Program-made: the position numbers and the translations under genes
Assembly: GCA_031969915.1 (NCBI GenBank)
Contig: DALYJJ010000106.1
Coordinates: 1-21,771, forward strand
Direction: 5' to 3'
Source: DALYJJ01 sp031969915
GTDB lineage: Bacteria > Acidobacteriota > Terriglobia > Bryobacterales > Bryobacteraceae
DNA length: 21,771 nt
The notes under the pieces: model-generated
What the model was told of the DNA's origin: nothing
Seen by the model: the letters and a program-made list of their open reading frames with translations, nothing else
The model's database searches: none
Shown: positions 20,791-21,771 of the stretch, one piece after another
Numbering within the stretch: position 1 is the stretch's first letter
Layout of the letters: each line of letters starts with the position of its first letter

Positions 20791-21771
20791 AGCCCTTGAC
20801 GATGCGCACGCGAAGGATGTGCGGGCCGGGCGAGAGGCCGGCGAAGACCGTTGCGGCCTGCCACTGCACTTGGTCGGCGAACTGACTCACCTCGCCGCGG
20901 GGCTGATCGTCGATGAACACGCTGGCGCTGCCACGGTTCGGAGCCTTGGTGAAGAACCAAGTGAACTGCGTGCCAGTGAAGCGGATGGAGAACTCATCGC
21001 CTGGACGGTCCGAATAGGTGACCGTTCCATCGGTGGCCTCTTTGAACTGGGTGTCGCGCGCCCAGGCGCCCCGGTAGTCGACGGCGGTCGCGCTATCCTC
21101 GTGCGCTCCGGGCAGGGCGGTGAGCAGGTGGGGAGAACTGTTCCGCGAGGCACGCAGCTTCCCCACGTAGTAACGGCCGGCGACGAACTCGGGATCGGTG
21201 TAGAGCAGCAGGAACTGCCTGGTGAACGTCCGGGCCGGCTTGGCGGCCGGCGATTCGGGGTTGAAGGCCACGACGTACTCCGCACCGTGATGGCGGACGA
21301 GGTCGAAATCGTCGGCGGGCGACGTGGAGCGGCGCAGAGCGCGCCAGAACGAATCGGAGTGCCAGGAGTTGGTGACCGCGAGTCCGCGGAGCTCCCCGAT
21401 GGCGTTGCCTTCGAGGAAGGCGACGCGGGGCGCGCCAGGCTTGGCGTTGAGATAGTCGATGACCTTGCGTTCGTCGGGGAGCGGAGTGGCGGTGAAGTCG
21501 CGGTGGTAACCGCCGGCGGCGGGAAGGAAGCGGAGGTTGACGGCGAAGAGGACCGCCAACGCGGCGGCGAAGATCCGGCTCCGCACGAACGCGGCGGGGA
21601 TGAGGGCGATCGCGAGCAGCGGATAGATATAGCGCGCGTACGATTGTCCGGCGAAGACCGCGAAGAAGCAGACGAGGGTCACGGTCATCGCGGCGGCGGC
21701 GGGGAAGGGCCAGCGGCGGCCGAATGCGACGAAGGGGATGGCGAGCAAGGGCAGAAACTGGAACGCGAAGC
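20759..21771 (-). CDS. Polytopic membrane protein, C-terminal part, with extracytoplasmic beta-sandwich domain (5' end outside window)
   Basis: The frame is open to the right edge of the window, and residues there ('FAFQFLPLLAIPFVAFG') already lie in a hydrophobic segment, so the start is outside; the TTG at 21748 is not a credible start. Visible parts: about three membrane segments ('AAAAMTVTLVCFFAVFAG', 'YIYPLLAIALIPAAF', 'AAALAVLFAVNLRFLP'), a soluble region of about 130 residues ('DERKVIDYLNAKPGAPRVAFLEG', positions counted from the membrane), and a C-terminal beta-rich domain of about 110 residues containing 'FTWFFTKAPNRGSASVFIDD'. That last motif is shared with galactose-binding-like or cell-surface domains in secreted bacterial proteins. 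Membrane topology followed by a soluble tail resembles GT39/ArnT-type lipid-linked-sugar transferases, which fits the neighbouring GT2-GtrA gene, but the catalytic part is not in view. The function is therefore tentative. Confidence 0.65.
   Translation of the reverse strand, partial: FAFQFLPLLAIPFVAFGRRWPFPAAAAMTVTLVCFFAVFAGQSYARYIYPLLAIALIPAAFVRSRIFAAALAVLFAVNLRFLPAAGGYHRDFTATPLPDERKVIDYLNAKPGAPRVAFLEGNAIGELRGLAVTNSWHSDSFWRALRRSTSPADDFDLVRHHGAEYVVAFNPESPAAKPARTFTRQFLLLYTDPEFVAGRYYVGKLRASRNSSPHLLTALPGAHEDSATAVDYRGAWARDTQFKEATDGTVTYSDRPGDEFSIRFTGTQFTWFFTKAPNRGSASVFIDDQPRGEVSQFADQVQWQAATVFAGLSPGPHILRVRIVKGFIDLDRFVVE

Noticed and set aside
21749..21771. Treating the last - strand gene as complete from the TTG at 21748
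   Set aside because: The frame stays open and hydrophobic to the window edge, so the start lies outside.
1..21771. CRISPR array, tRNA, rRNA, insertion sequence or prophage
   Set aside because: No regularly spaced repeats, no cloverleaf or rRNA-like segment, and no transposase, integrase or phage structural motif was seen on either strand.

Overview
The window is GC-rich, densely packed bacterial DNA that looks like an Acidobacteriota chromosome, most likely a Solibacter/Bryobacter-type lineage. This is an inference from gene content: two large FtsX/MacB-type 'orphan' permeases with no ATPase gene beside them, one directly behind a PadR regulator, plus Tat-exported oxidoreductase- and isomerase-like proteins and a FecA-like TonB receptor. 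I see no rRNA, tRNA, CRISPR array, insertion sequence or phage gene. The long overlapping ORFs on opposite strands are shadows of high-GC coding sequence.

Layout. (1) 1-4088, + strand: the end of a FecA-like TonB-dependent receptor, a secreted serine hydrolase of the beta-lactamase/class C fold with an extra N-terminal domain, and a Tat-signal protein related to sugar (fucose-type) isomerases. (2) 4097-5914, - strand: an ABC-F ATPase of the Uup type. (3) 5996-7702, + strand: a peroxide/iron stress operon. A consensus promoter carries a Fur-type box inside its spacer and drives a Fur/PerR regulator, a three-cysteine AhpC and AhpD, the arrangement of the mycobacterial AhpC/AhpD pair. (4) 7766-8358: a 57-residue TatA and, convergent to it, an HU-like DNA-binding protein. 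They share what looks like a bidirectional terminator. (5) 8666-9745, - strand: a radical SAM/SPASM enzyme. (6) 9927-15489, + strand: orphan permease, PadR regulator, orphan permease. A duplicated 17-bp palindrome brackets the padR promoter. (7) 15492-17174, - strand: a Tat-exported FAD-dependent oxidoreductase. It diverges from (8) 17200-20790, + strand: phosphate acetyltransferase, an HDAC-like deacetylase and a three-domain GT2-GtrA-methyltransferase fusion in a tight run. (9) 20759-21771, - strand: the 3' part of a membrane protein with an extracytoplasmic beta-sandwich domain, overlapping the fusion gene tail to tail.

How the parts may work together. The regulator, AhpC and AhpD form a self-regulated peroxide defence unit. 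Its regulator has the PerR-like context but a Fur-like glutamate ligand and a Fur-like operator. TatA is the pore component for Tat export, and two proteins in the window carry twin-arginine signals. Pta makes or uses acetyl phosphate, the main non-enzymatic protein acetyl donor, and is followed by a lysine-deacetylase-fold protein, so the pair may set acetylation status. The most unusual single gene is the GT2-GtrA-methyltransferase fusion. The most unusual regulatory sites are the palindromic, probably leaderless, divergent pta/oxidoreductase promoter and the duplicated PadR operator.
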